A DNA stretch of 64,000 bases from Reticulitermes lucifugus. Lineage: Eukaryota > Arthropoda > Insecta > Blattodea > Rhinotermitidae. Position numbers and translations under genes: made by a program. Below the pieces are notes generated by a model. It ran no database searches and was not told the origin of the DNA. It saw only the letters and a list, made by a program, of their open reading frames with translations. Positions 11,713 to 25,035 of the stretch are shown piece after piece (position 1 is the stretch's first letter; each line of letters starts with the position of its first letter). Location: NCBI GenBank assembly GCA_026260175.1, contig JAKCWW010000458.1, forward strand, positions 18,561 to 82,560. The letters run 5' to 3'.

Positions 11713-12437
11713 AGCAGTATAACACTTTGCACCAGACAGTTGTTGCATGTAACAAAAACATGCAGTAACTTATGAGACTTATTATGTTGTAAAAGTACAC
11801 TTTTTCTGTTTTAACTTTTGTAGGGTGGTAGGATGTGATCTCATTTACATCTGGTGCAACAGCTTGACAAATTGATCAAAGTTCCTTCTGATACAAGGGT
11901 CCAATAATGATACAGAAGAGACTAGTGGGTAACTGAGGGAGAGAATGGGTCAAAAGCTAAATGAATTCCTTTATTGTGCCATGGTAATTATGATCCCCAA
12001 CAGATGCCAATATTAGTATGATTACTTTATGTGAAAATTCATCTTCATTAACTAACGTATATACAAGCAAATACTGAACATTTTAAACACACCTGAAATC
12101 CACCTGTATCCAGTCATGATTAGTATTATTCAAGTCCACGAACACCATTACCTTCCAGCTGCAACCACACTACAAATGGCTACAGTACAGCATCAATACA
12201 GGCAGCAGGAAAATAAAACTCACGAGGTCTACATACTGGCGAGATTAAACACATATGAACTGCCACACACTCGTACAAAAACATAACACATTTCAGATCA
12301 CAACAGTGGGTTAATCATAACCAGTGCTTTCCTTCTTCAACAGTCCTGGACCTCAATGTGTCATAAATATAAATTTTAAATTTACTGACAATACCAAACA
12401 AGGAGCAGTTTTCCTTCAGAACAGTTAATCTGCTAGT

Positions 12438-12456
12438 AAAAAAAAAAAAAAAAAAA
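12438..12456 (+). repeat. Poly-A run
   Basis: 19 consecutive A residues beside the LINE tail, on the wrong strand to be that element's own poly(A). Confidence 0.8.
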
Positions 12457-12479
12457 TTGTCACCTCTCATGAAACATGA

Positions 12480-12705
12480 AGGTGTTTTACTGTGTTCACC
12501 AACAGCCTGAAACTGGTCTCCTGGGTAACACAGGTCCAGGCTATACCCCCAAACCATATTTCTTCAAGATACATTTTAATATCCTCCCATTTAAGCCTAC
12601 ATCTTCCAAGAGGTTTCTACCATTCACGGTTTCCAACCAAAACGTTTCATGCATCTCTCATCTTAACAGCCATGTTACATTTTATCCTCTTGATTTGGTC
12701 ACTAT
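12480..12705 (-). pseudogene. LINE reverse-transcriptase ORF tail, decayed copy 2
   Basis: The minus strand reads NVLVGNRE..KPLGRCRLKW, EDIKMYLEEIWFGGIAWTCV and RLLVNTVKH. This is clearly the C-terminal tail pattern RPLGRPRRRWEDNIKMDL..ALVNTVMNL common in insect non-LTR elements. Internal stops are present. Same family as 8915-9210. Confidence 0.65.
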
Positions 12706-12841
12706 AAAATAATCTGGTCAAGAGTATCAATTATGAAAATACACATTATGTAATTTCCTCACTCTCCTCTTGCTTCATATCTTTTAGGTCCAAATATTCT
12801 GTAGCACTTTGTTCTAAAACATCCTCAGTTTATATTCTTCC

Positions 12842-12960
12842 CCTAGGATGACGCACGAAGATTCAAACCCACGATACATACGACAGGAAATAAATCAAAG
12901 GACTATTAATGTCAAATGCTAAAGTCATCAATCTGCTTAACACTTCACTGCATAATTTCT
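12842..12960 (-). repeat. Probable tRNA-derived SINE fragment
   Basis: The minus strand has a B-box-like GGGTTTGAATC (12861-12870 region) about 60 bases after a weak A-box region. No intact body. Confidence 0.3.
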
Positions 12961-14316
12961 TAGCTTTAAGTCACTTTTAGCACAAACACTATATATAAAA
13001 ATTGTGTTGTATAACAGGAGAATACAGTGCAGTGTACTGTTAACTGATAACAGAAAGTAAGCCCTGGTTATTTAGCCACTGGTATTGAAACACAAAACTT
13101 ACACATTATCTTACTCTACTTTAGCCTTAGGAATCCTCAGATGTAAATGCAAACGTTCAAAGTAAAGTTTCGCAGCACAAATAATTGTAAATCAAAATTA
13201 AATATAAAGAGTATCAAAGACAGTTCCCTACGATCTTAAAAGATAAAATAAATTACAACCCACATACATAAAACTACATCAGAATACAAGCTGAGCTCCT
13301 CTATGACCTACACAACATTGGATTTGCATTGCATGTGCACAGTAAACGTTTTCACACAGAAAGTCTAGTAGGAACTTGTTGGCTAGGGGGCATACAAGTG
13401 TATGTTAAACAGCACAATAAAGCTGCCAATTTCAGCACTATACAAAGTACACAAACATGGGAAGAAAGTCATTATGCTCCCAACTATGAGGAGGCAAAAC
13501 TCATTTCATCTGACTTGGATTCCAAGATGCATGATGTAAAAACTGTATACATATTCATACATTCATTCAGAAGCTACATTATAAAAGTTCACGAGTCCAC
13601 TCACAATGAATGCACATGCTAATACATACATACATGCATGCGCACACACACACACTTCCAAATTAATAATCTAACTTATGCTTAACATTATTAAGGTGTA
13701 GGATGAGGTCAAGACTGTGCAGAGTTCTCTGCACTAACCCATGATATAAACTCAAAACTAGAAGACAGAGACGCAACTTTCACCTCAAGATACTTCATTC
13801 ACTAGCAGGATCTAAGTTCAGAGTCTAACACGGGAACCCAAGGAAGACTGTAACAGAAAAATAACTTTAGATCTGATGTTTTCAGTGTATAAAGATCTCC
13901 AACTTTGCTGAAGTTGCTCTCTCACCACGGTAAAAACATCCCTAATGGACAGTTCTATGGAAATGGTGCAAATCATACTAAAATACTGAAAGGTACATAA
14001 TAAATACTTGAAATAAAATAAACAAACCTCATAAAATTCAAATAAACATACTTATCCAAATAAGGAATGTCTTGAATGAAATCCTAACTAAAAGGATAAG
14101 GATATGCAGCAAATATAAAAATAAAATAAATAACTGTAATACACTAAAATCAGGGTGCCGACAGAAACAGAAACACATATACACAAATTAATATTTTTTT
14201 CTCACAACATTCAGTGAGACACAAATTACTTCTGTAAACGTAGTTGTGCCTGCGCTTAACTTCGCAACATGCCATGAACACATGAACGAATGCATGCTCT
14301 GTACATTCTTAATGTT
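12961..14316. other. Intergenic, nothing firmly identified
   Basis: AT-rich. A (CA)n run lies at about 13640-13656. The longest frame (13329-13622) has no recognisable domain. Confidence 0.35.
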
Positions 14317-14517
14317 CAGCATTGCAGGGCATCATGCCTGAGGCCACCTTACCCTTAGCACGTGTTCCCTGCACCAATGGTACAGGGGTTCGGTGGACCC
14401 CACAGCCAATCTGAACTTTGTGGGGAAGAGAAAAATATCTTCCCCATGCCAGGAATTGAACCACGATTCCTGTGATCCAGTCTGTAGCCACGTCACTATA
14501 CTGAGCAGTCGTGGCTC
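14317..14517 (-). repeat. tRNA-derived SINE, minus strand
   Basis: The minus strand head CAGTATAGTGACGTGGCTAC followed by GTGGTTCAATTCC (B box) matches the heads of the plus-strand SINEs; the body (CTGTGGGGTCCACCGAACCC) differs, suggesting a related subfamily. Confidence 0.55.
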
Positions 14518-16640
14518 TTATCTTGACACATTCCTTACCCCTTTTCCCTGTTTTCCATGAGTAAATGAGAGCTACAGTATAAATTGTAAAACTGCATGAC
14601 TTACAATAAAAATATGTCTAAATTATCAACAAAAAACAGAAGTATTTTATGTTATTAAATTCTAAGACACAGTATCAAGAAAATTAATCACTGACAGATG
14701 AGAACTGTGGTTAATTAACATACAGCTGCACTATTCGAACAGGGAAATAAACTGCAGATCACTACATAGTTCAAGCCACATGTGCAATTTTTGGCTGAGG
14801 TCCTTGGTTGAATACCCTATTTTTTAGAGTTCATTATATTTTCACACACAGCCTGACTAAAACTTTCACTGGCATCTTATAAAATTAAGCTAATCAGAAA
14901 AAGTTTCAATTATAAATGGGGAATGTTACATTCAGGATGCCCTGCATCAATTACAGAGTCCAAGGGAGACAAGTTAAATCAGCTACGTAATCTGATGATG
15001 TTCATGTTATAAAAGTTCCAATGTTTTCTCCACATATTTGCACCAGTATCCGCCAAACCTTTACAAACTTGAGACTCCCAGCAACTAATACACACAGCAA
15101 AGATACAGGTTACTATTCCACTTTGTGAAGACATTCTGGCAGTAAACATTCCTTCAAACAACCAAAATCAGACATCAAAAATCTCAAATTTCAAGTCAGT
15201 TTAAGTATCAGATAACACTACTTACGCTATTATCTCATAGCAAAATGTCAATATTAGGTACAAAACTTCATACCTGAATAATATTTCAAATATTTAGTTC
15301 ACTAATCTGAAGTAACCAATCTCAAACTCAATTCTGTTAAGAAAATTAAATTAAGCAGTGTGTGAAAACTCCTGTTAGTCCTGAGCTGCTAACACCACAG
15401 CTTGTAAAATCATTTCAGAATCACCAATATATTCACATATCCACCTCCAACAGGAAGGCAGATCTGTAATATTTCAATATAACAGGGTGTCTCTTTTGCT
15501 GCATCCCTGAGCATGCCAGCTTTACTGCACAGAAAGCCCACATCTGCCAGGACATCCTGTGACAGCTGTGGTGGTCTGGGACAAGATAAAATAACCCTGT
15601 TATTTTATTCTAAAACAAATACACACAAGTCAAATCACCTGAAACTCAGTACAATGAAACAAAATGACAGTTAAAACAACTTCTACAGTACTGCAGTGCC
15701 CTAGCCACTTTGATATCCCTCAATATTAATGTAATAGCTTTGTACTATAAAACAAATTAAGTACAGACATTTTGTTTCCCACTTTAATTAAATACTGAAA
15801 CCTGTCTGCGTGCAACTTCGGAAGTAGGACTAACATCTATATCAGATGTTGAACCGCAGGCACAACAGCCTGCAGTCCCACTGATGGGAAAGTAGTCCAT
15901 GAAACTTATTACAAGTGGTCCCAAGCCTTGACAGTACTTAGTTCAAAATGTATGAACACAAATATATACAAGATGTCATTAGACCAACCTTTCGTATCAT
16001 GGCATTTGGTACAACAGCAATAAATATAAAGGCCATGTTGGAGAAGTTTACAAATGGTCCCTGTCTCATCAAGTGTGATAAACCATCACCTCCAGATGTT
16101 TCACAGTTGCTGGATTTCATATAATTTATTAACTTCATGAGTAATAAACAAACATATCTTACCAACAAAATTCAGTAATTTACAACCTACAAGTATGTAA
16201 GATTTGATTAATGGTTTTACTCAGAGTATCAAATAATACATAACTTCAGGCCTCATTATCTCAATGTTGTAAGAAAGAAATACAATTACACTATTGTCAA
16301 TTCCAAGAGCAGTCAAACTGAATGTACTTACACATGAACAGTTACAAGAGGAAGGAAAAAATAGCATTCTGAAAAGTAAGTCTTGAATTAATTCTGAATA
16401 TGACATGCCACAGGCTGGAGAACACCAGTCCCAACTAAAGAGAATTCTGCACATTCATTCCTCTCCATTTAAACTGAAATATCAGTTAACATCCACTAGG
16501 TGAACAGTCCATCACAGTTCTGTACATAGAAGATGCCACTGTTGGGAAGAATGAACTACACTGTTTGTATATTTTATTTAACAATGGTGTATCAACTGCT
16601 GAGGTTTTGTAGCATTAAAGAATAATCATGATGTACATTC
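14518..16640. other. Intergenic, nothing firmly identified
   Basis: AT-rich sequence with short frames only and no repeat that I can name. Confidence 0.35.
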
Positions 16641-17075
16641 AGAAGATTGCTCGAAATACCACTGACAGCAAAAAAGAACGAATGCATCAGCGATTAATCA
16701 AATTAAGCCCAAGCACTTGACCAAACCTTTAGCCATAATAAGCAAACTGAAATATTTCGGTCACATAAGGCGCACATCAGACTCCATGGAGAAAGATCTG
16801 GTGTTAGGACTGACAGACGGCTATAGAAAAGGAAGGCAGTGCACAACATGGACAGACAAAATACGAGGAGCCCTAATGATGAACTGGCATGACATCTTAA
16901 CTGCCAAGCAAAGAGAATGCAATGGAGGGACTTGATTTACATGGCCACGGAAAACAGGAAATGACAAAACGAATGGAGGGTTAGCAAGACCCAGTACTAC
17001 TTGCTAAGAAAATCCAATAAGATCACCAGGGGTCGCTTGCGACCTGAAGGAACTATTACTACTACTATTATATCG
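16640..17075 (+). pseudogene. LINE C-terminal fragment with microsatellite tail
   Basis: The frame 16717-16935 gives KLKYFGHIRRTSDSMEKDLV, then a TTWTDKIRGALMM block. After a frameshift near 16915 it continues WRDLIYMATENRK and a stop. This is the usual tail of RTE/Jockey-like LINE ORFs. A (tact/att) repeat at about 17045-17072 fits an element 3' end. 5'-truncated and frame-broken; a different family from 12480. Confidence 0.65.
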
Positions 17076-17420
17076 GGACTGGAAATTAAATGACTGTAAT
17101 CTATTCCACATTATTATTCTGGTATGGGTTCACAAAAATCAATAAAATGTCGGCAGAGCTGGAAATGGTTTTGTATGAAGTGGCAACATTTCTTCCTACA
17201 ACGTAGTTATGACACATAAGTTTGTTCACTAACAGAATGATAATGCAATTACAAAAATAGTTTGTAACTGCCCTGCCAGTATGACATGTGTAATGCAAGC
17301 ACCCATAGTGCCAGGCAGTATTTGAAACAAACACTATTACACAATTACGCCATTTACAGTTCAGCATACTATCAAAGTACCACCCAGTTCCTTACTTGCA
17401 TATTAGTTACCCCTCACTGA

Positions 17421-17495
17421 TAATTCAGAGAAACCTGCTGCCTCTGTCATCAGGGTGGCAAGCTCGTCTATCCTGATTATGGAGGCAGTGAGGTC
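17421..17495. repeat. PLE-type hairpin remnants in inverted pair
   Basis: Minus 17421-17457 (CACCCTGATGACAGAGGC ... TTTCTCTGAA) matches the minus arm at 33698-33735. Plus 17470-17495 (TATCCTGATTATGGAGGCAG) matches the arm at 34721. The two arms lie almost back to back. Confidence 0.45.
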
Positions 17496-18198
17496 CTTTG
17501 ATATATCAGTACACATCCACACGACCACATGACATCAATGTCCAGAAGATGGTTGTCTTCAGTCACCACAATGAAAACCTCAAACATAATGCAACACAAA
17601 GTTGATGGGATAATAATTAACTAAAAAATCTGGAAGTATTACATAATGAAGTTCCAGAATGTAAGAATTATTATGCTACTGTGTCCTGAATGGTTTGATC
17701 TGGGATTATAGACACTGTCTATATTCCTCCTAAATCCCACTTTTCTTTCTGTTATTTTGGCCCAAGAAGACTGAAGAAAGAGTGACAGAAGGATATTAGA
17801 ATTTTATATACAGGACTCATTGGTTTTTAGTTTCAGATCTACTTATATGATTTTAAACATTAGATTTGTTTGCTTTGTTATTCTACAAAAACTTCAATGT
17901 TCCTGTTATAACATTATAAAACTGCCATATTTGATCATTCCATCTAAATCCCACATCTTTAAATTGGTTCAGAAAATGTGTTTGAACATAAATTCACTCT
18001 GCTTCCACAATCATGTCTGAAACTCATCACATGTTCACACTTCATATTTCAATCTCGCATATTTTCTCACTACTAGATGATTTTTTTATATATATTATTC
18101 ATACCATGCATTGTCGCTGATCAAACACAAATACTCAACCAACACATGCACTCTTACGATTTTTTTTAGATATCATATGTTACAATCTCTGTAAGCTA

Positions 18199-18241
18199 GA
18201 CCAACATGTTTCGATCCCCTCCTGGGATCATCATCAGGGAC
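18199..18241 (-). ncRNA. Hammerhead-like hairpin, left arm
   Basis: The minus strand: helix I GTCC/GGTC, CTGATGA, an extra T, helix II GATCCC/GGGATC (six perfect pairs), GAAAC, AT, GTT. Best-preserved helix II of this family. Confidence 0.5.
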
Positions 18242-18528
18242 TCTTGTGACGGTATGAATTACACAAACAAGACTAACAATATAAGTACATGCTAAAAATA
18301 TAAAATGTATAAAAGGTGGTTAAATTGTATGCAATCTGTCGTGGTGGATCCCTGGTCTACTGTGTATAGGATATTGGTTGTTTATATGCTGATGGATAAG
18401 ACAGCAGACAGTACACCCGGAATCCACCACAAAAGATCACCTACAATCTATCTATCTTTTATACATTTTATATTTTAGCATGTACTCATATTGTTAGTTT
18501 TGTTTGTGTAATTCATACTGTCACAAGA

Positions 18529-18571
18529 GTCCCTGATGATGATCCCAGGAGGGGATTGAAACATTTTGGAC
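18529..18571 (+). ncRNA. Hammerhead-like hairpin, right arm
   Basis: Helix I GTCC (18529-18532)/GGAC (18568-18571), CTGATGA at 18533-18539, helix II GATCCC/GGGATT with one G-U, GAAAC at 18558-18562. The triplet region is mutated to ATTTT. Confidence 0.5.
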
Positions 18572-20329
18572 TAGCTTACAGAGATTGTAATATATAATAT
18601 CTCAAAAAATAAGAGTGCTTTTGCTGGTTGAGTATTGTGTACTAGATGAACTTTTGCCATACAAACACATTCCATGAAACAGACACAGAAAACAAATACA
18701 AAATGCGAGTTCGTCAACATCTGACATGATACATTAATAGTATATACACACATGTGCCGTGGAAGCTTCAGATCTTATACCAATAGAACAGAACCATCAT
18801 GAAAGTAATTTCAGCACTTTGAGACAAGGACCAAAGTGGATATTGATATAACATATTTATTGCTGAAGTTCCATCCATTGCTACATTACATCATTTATCT
18901 GGAAAAAGAAAATGCATCCTCGCTTCAAAATGCGATGTCTGCATCACAGCTGGCACACATTGTGTTTTCAGACATTATGCAACCCCACTGAGTCGTATTT
19001 CCCAGTGTACTAAAGTCATCACCAAAAAGGTCATAAAAACCGGTTTATTCTGCTAGAAGCTTTCAGTGTAAGCTAATTCATTTTCTGATATTCTGATTTG
19101 CTCAGAACCAAATTCACTCCTGTTACAGTATCAACTTGATTAAAGCCGCAACCACTGACAAACCTACATGATAAATACAAGTACATAACTGTATCGAGTG
19201 TTGGTCTAGTCCTATTAGTAACATGTGATAACATTCAACATTAAAGACACAGCACCATGACTTGTCACTGCAAAGATTTCTGGGCCATGGAGGGGGTATC
19301 TTTAACAAATGCCCGTTACAACTTACAGCTGTATGATTATGGTAACTGCAACACCTAGTCCCCTAGTACACAATGACATGCATAAGATAGCTGAAAAAAA
19401 AATTGTATAAATAAACTAGAAATCAACAAACACACCAAAAATGTAACAATGAAAGAAATGTAATGCAAAAATACTAAATGTAATCATCATTTACAATCTG
19501 TACCAACTGTTTCATGAATTCTGCAACAACAGGATACTATGATACCTCAAAACTGTATGCAACATCAAAATAAAATAACACAAAACTTCTACCTTATGCT
19601 TGCTCAAAATTATATAAAGCAAAACCTCTTTACTTTAATACTGGATAACTCAAACTGTGACACATGAGCTACAGAATGTCACAGCCAGTAAATATTTGCT
19701 TTTGGGCCATATTAAAAAATTCAGATTATGGACCAACTTGCAACTATGACCAAAGTGTGCTTAGATCACAATTCAAACATAATATTTACATACTTAACTG
19801 ACTGAGAATTTAATTTGGGGTACTTTTCACCTGCCTCTGTAATTCCACAGTTTTCTCTATGACTCAAAATCTTCCATCAGTCACATAATGCACTCTTTGT
19901 TAATTTCTGTCCCACAGCAAACATTTTCTTGGTGAGATGAGCAGAGAAAAAACATGCTTAAGATCATCTAGAATGATCAGTTTTGTAAACACGTGTTTTA
20001 CAAGTATTCAGAGCTTCACAACAGTTGTGTTTTGTTTGGTTGACTTGCACAGAAAACTGTCTGATGAACTGTTCTTCAAGATCAGAATAACTGCTGATAA
20101 AATAAACATGAAACTACTTTGGCTTATGAAAAAATCTCAACCATATAGTGACTGGTGATGAAATGTGCAATCATTTAAACCAGAAACAAAACAAAACACA
20201 TCATGGGACAGCACCATGCTAAGGAAGGCAAATGATGTAGGTTTTGAGAACATTATGGAGACATCCTCATCACTGTTTTGGAAGAAGAAACCATGAACAA
20301 TTCTGAACAGTACAATAACAGATTGCATA

Positions 20330-20640
20330 AACTACAGGCCATATCCAGAGGATTACCCTGGAAAGCATGGCAAAGACATTCTCCAACAACATAAAGGATG
20401 CCAAAGAGAATAAATCACAATGTTGTTGGATACAATGTCGCACCTTCCCCATAGCCTCAAGTTAGCACCCTCAGACTTGCATGTTTGGTCATTTGAAGAA
20501 TGCTTCAGGTGGAAAACAATTTGATAATGACAACATTGTGCAACTATACTGAAATGGCTGCATAACAATGCTTTATACTGACACAGACCCCAGGTACAAA
20601 TATATGACATAATATCACAAAGTGCAATTAGAAGTGTGGT
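20330..20640 (+). pseudogene. Mariner-like transposase C-terminal relic
   Basis: One frame reads LPHSLKLAPSDLHVWSFEEC, then FRWKT, closely echoing the mariner catalytic block LPHPPYSPDLAPSDFHLFGPLK. The third catalytic aspartate position is retained, but stops and frameshifts surround it. No terminal repeats recognised. Confidence 0.5.
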
Positions 20641-22847
20641 TTTATACTTTGTGGCACACGCATTTCTATTAATTATTACTATTATTATTAAAGTTCATAT
20701 ATTTTATGACACAGTGCACCCAACGGATTTTCTTTTGTCACAGTGAGATGTTTCTATCTGGTCAAAACGGAACAATGCATGGTCTAACGATGGCACATGA
20801 ATGCCAAAACATTTTGCCACATTAACTCACATGCTTCAAGTAGTGGATGTTAATAAGCTGAATTACTCTTAGATGAAACTGAAAGTAAATGCATCCCAAG
20901 TCTTTCTGCATAGAGCTGGAAACATATGCCATCACAGAATTTCTTTAAATTAAGCAGGAGCATTACTTCTGGGCTGGAGTTTATGTGACAAAGTTCAGAA
21001 AACAAGATTTTAAATTTAAGCAGAATATAAAATGTTTTCAAGCTCTGGCCACAGTAAATGGATCTTGTATCATGAATTTACTGTACATCTGAATAGGTGT
21101 TTGTCAGAAGCATGGAAATTAAGAGTTCACAGATTTTGTATAGCTACACAAGAACGACAGTAGTTATACATGGTGTTCTGAAACAAAAAATTAAACTTAT
21201 AAAACATCATAAACACCAAAACTACTGCTTCTTTTAAATACCTTGTTAACCATTTAAAGTCTAGCAGTTACCTTATGTACCAATGGTTATAACATTAAGA
21301 ATTTTACATTCTGCCCACAGAGCGTATTTATGTGTTTGTATGCATCTCGGAACAAACAGTGACTTTGCCCTAAACACATTAACCAATTGGTTTTATAACT
21401 GACATGGTCAGTGTTTACTGCCTTCTACAAACTGGCCCTTTAAATAAAACAGATTATGGGTTGTGCTTAAACAGTTAATGTTCCATGAAATGAAATATAA
21501 ATGAAACAAATCACTAAACCCATCACATATTTAAAACGAACCAGGGTGATGTTGCAATTTTCAAATATCCTGTTAATGCACACTGGCTACTACATGTACA
21601 ACCAGATTGAAAATTCATAATCTTTGCACTTTGCCAACACAGTGCATTTGTGTGCTGTACAACTATCAGCATAAACAGCTATTATTTTCTTATAGCATCA
21701 CTAAAATGTTTGGCTAATTGAGATGCAGTGCACTTTCTGTAAAGCATGAACTGATGTATGGTTTAATTTATGTGGTCTTTAAATAATAATGCCTGTCATC
21801 AAAGCCAATTACCAGTAATAGTAAGTCTTGTTGTGAACAGCAATCATAGTGTTTCCTTCATTAGAAGTTTTTCAACAGACCAGTGACAATGACTTCTTAC
21901 AGGAGAAAAATTTCTTACAAAGGAACTCTAAAAATTATGTTCATTTTTTGGGTCCACTTTTGTATTTTGATCTCAAGCAATTACCTCATAATATTTCAAT
22001 TGTAAGGATCACAAATGCATATTATCAGGCCAGCTTGGACAATGGTATAGATACTTGTGTGGTAAAGAAAAATTCTACAACACAAGTCATTATCAACCAC
22101 ATAAAAAATACAGGTCCAAAGTCAACTGATGTTGACAAAGGTACAGTTTCATTTACCTCACTTCTGACCTCAACCTCAAGACTCTCATTTCACAGGTCTT
22201 CAATGCCCATTAAGTCACAGCACATTAACATCTACAGTAACAAAATCTTCAAAACTACACTTGCAGTTCAAGCCTTACAGCAACATCTCTGTGATATGCT
22301 TCCATTAGTAAACAAATGTCTATCAAAAACCGAGGAAAGGGCAACAAACAGTTCATAGGTTTGATACACATGATGCAGTGGCCTGCAATCAATTATCAGC
22401 TATGAGTTCAACCATCAGGAAATGATTAATGGCTGTAAAGCTTTTTAACCTTTCAAATGGGAAATATCTGTATAAAACCCAGAAGTGAACTTCTAAAGCA
22501 GGAGAACATTTTACACAACACTTCATATGGAGAAAAATTTAATATTCTTCTTATGGGAGTTTAGTGGACTTCAAAAATCTATGTCTTACATGGGAAAACT
22601 TTGAATCTTGGAATTCTTATGTGGGTAACACAGTATTACATCAAGTTTAAAGCATTCCCTACATACTAAAATAATTTGAGCATCTTGCTTAAATACTGAC
22701 AATTTTTTAGTGTTCAGTCAAGTGCCAAATACTGAAGTTTCACCTGCAATATATATGTACCTCTTCTGACAAACCAAATATTCAATATGGAGTGATTAAT
22801 CCACACCTGTCTGTATTGGCAGTTTATACAACTGGTCCACTGCACTC

Positions 22848-22873
22848 AAAAATAAAATAAAATAAAATAAAAA
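22848..22873 (+). repeat. (AAAAT)n microsatellite
   Basis: Five tandem AAAAT-type units. Confidence 0.85.
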
Positions 22874-24582
22874 GATACTGTGACCTAAATTCACACAAAC
22901 CAATTTCGTAGCTCACATGAAAATATCCCATACCCCAGACATGTAAAACCCTTTCGTAATGTTAAATTACATGCAAATTCAAAAGCTGCACTAGCACAGA
23001 GGCAAACCTCACATCCATATCTGCAATTTTGGCATGTAACTTGAACTCTCCTCTATCATACACAGCAAAATGATGTAACTCACATATCTGCCCAGAAAAA
23101 GGGGTACATACATTTAGACTGATTTTGCCATGGATAACTATCAGCATGTTTGCACAATGTTATGTTTATGTCATGATAATGAAGACTTAAAATAATGTTA
23201 GCACATATTATATATACAAAGGGAGATATGTTATGCCTTGTTTCATCAAACTGTTACTAATACAGCACATGGATCTCTCTCTATAGCACCACAGCTGTCC
23301 ATATTATAGGGGAATAATGGCAGTGCTTTCTATGCAGTTCTAACAGCTCTGAATGTAGATGTATCATATAGAGATGTTTTGTCCTGGTCACAAGCAATTA
23401 ACTTCAATCATAAAGTGTAAAAATTGCTGTCAATTTTCATGTATTTAATCCTGAAAAAATATGGATGCACCAAATACTGTATAATATACACACAATCAAA
23501 TTAATAGGCACTTGTTAAAAAACGTGACGTTTCTCAAAAGTGTTGCTCCTTTTTAAATAGTTTGTGTTGAAATGAAAGCTATGAATTAAAGTACAAAATC
23601 AAGCAAATGATTAATCCACATCACACATTTACAACAAAGCAGGCTGATTTCCTATGTGCAAGGGTCTACAAATAATGTTAATATCATTAAAAATAAACAC
23701 TGCTCTTGAATACAGCTGGGAAGATAGGAAAACTTCCATTATCCAGTAATACCTGAACACAATTTATGCCTTATCGCAATATAAAATTAACTACATAATT
23801 AACAACAAACCTGGGATGCTAGATTTTTCAGAAAGTCAATACATTTCTTAGTTTTAGTATGTTGATACTGAGCTAGACAAATTCTATTAACCATTAGGGA
23901 ACTGCAGATAATAATAATTTGTAAAATAATTGCATTCTCTTGTAACAACACTAGGGGTTTCATGACTGAGTCTTTAAAACACAGTACAAAATTCTTACTA
24001 CACCATTAACTACAGATTTACAAAACCCAAAATCATTCAAACAATGGAAAACCACATACAAAAATTACAATGTGAAAAATGCTTTCAAAGAAGTCCACTG
24101 TTAGTGGCTTACAAAAGTGATGACAACAATCTACCCTGTGAACACACCCCAATGTAGCTCAGCCATCAAGTACTTGGTGCAATCCCAGAAGTTATTTCAT
24201 AACAATGTACAAAATGGCTCAATTTATACTTATGTTTTAGCACAAATACTACAGCTACATTTGCCATAACATTTCTTCTACTAGCTTGTTCAACAATGAA
24301 TCCTTTGTGCGTTGGTGTCTTGCGTTATGCTGTGTTATGTCAAAGACATTTCTATTACCTTCATGAAGTTACAAATTTAAAAAAGTGTGCATGAACAGTA
24401 TTACTGCCAAATCAGCACACAAAACCTCGTCTGAGCAATAAAGCAGCAATATAATAAGAATAAATTAACATGATTGTCTAATACATAATACACAATATTA
24501 AGCAAACTATATCTCACATCAGACTGTAGCAGAACTTCCAAGCCAAAGTTTTAAAGGTGGAGTATAACATACCTACACAACC

Positions 24583-24651
24583 AGAGAGAGGGAGAGGGGG
24601 GGGATGGGGGAGAGAGAGAGAGGACAGGTGAAGGGTGGAGGAAAGGAGGAT
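24583..24651. repeat. G/A-rich purine tract
   Basis: About 70 bases almost purely purine on +, with GAGAGA and G8 runs, about 170 bp past the Pim stop codon. In the Pim transcript it would be a C/U-rich stretch of the proximal 3' UTR. Confidence 0.7.
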
Positions 24652-24823
24652 GTTAATTATAGGACCATTTTGTCACGGTGGGAGCTCAGGCAAAGAGTTC
24701 ACTCATCACAGCCAATTTTGGGTCAGAGCCGTTTTCAGGCCTTTCCCATTTAGTATCTCTCCCTAAATGACACTCTAAAAATTAATACTAAAATTAAGTC
24801 TAGAGCTAGTGAATACAGTGTGG

Positions 24824-25035
24824 TCAAATGCTTTCCTGGGAAGATGTGGAAGCCTGATCCAGGGAATGCTGGTCTAGTGAGTTTCGTCTTGCAGGACAAA
24901 CACAAGTCAGTGGCCCTGTGTTGTCATCACACGAATCCAAATCACAATTCATCCACACATGCTGCAGGATGTCTTCCAGACATAGGCGGTCACTTGGGTG
25001 AATCTGCAGGCATTTTTGTATCAAATCTTGACAAT
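24824..25035 (-). CDS. Pim: Pim exon 7 (end of kinase domain, C-tail, stop)
   Basis: Encodes residues 261-330: [20 protein letters not shown] gives the conserved arginine of subdomain XI and ...EDILQHVWM ends the kinase fold. A 35-40 residue Ser/Gln/Asp-rich tail precedes the TGA at 24824-24826. Acceptor gttccag. Confidence 0.95.

Larger units (their letters stand above)
18081..18639. mobile_element. Inverted-repeat element with 10-bp target duplication
   Basis: TACTAGATGA flanks perfectly at 18071-18080 and 18640-18649. Arms of about 190 bp (about 18125-18318 against 18455-18639) include shared blocks ACAAACAAGACTAACAAT and TGTATAAAAG. Both arms carry the hammerhead-like hairpin. About 45 bp at the left end lie outside the arms. 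No ORF. Confidence 0.75.
20641..24823. other. Pim 3' flank; contains its 3' UTR in part
   Basis: No exon or named repeat is visible apart from an (AAAAT)n run at 22848-22873 and a purine tract at 24583-24651. A plus-strand frame of 169 codons (21849-22358) has no recognisable domain. Possible minus-strand poly(A) signals are scattered and none is decisive. Confidence 0.35.

Noticed and set aside
21849-22358. 169-codon plus-strand open frame in the Pim 3' flank
   Set aside because: No recognisable domain, Ser/Asn/Lys-rich composition typical of AT-rich non-coding DNA, no splice partners or promoter context; a frame of this length can arise by chance in 64 kb.
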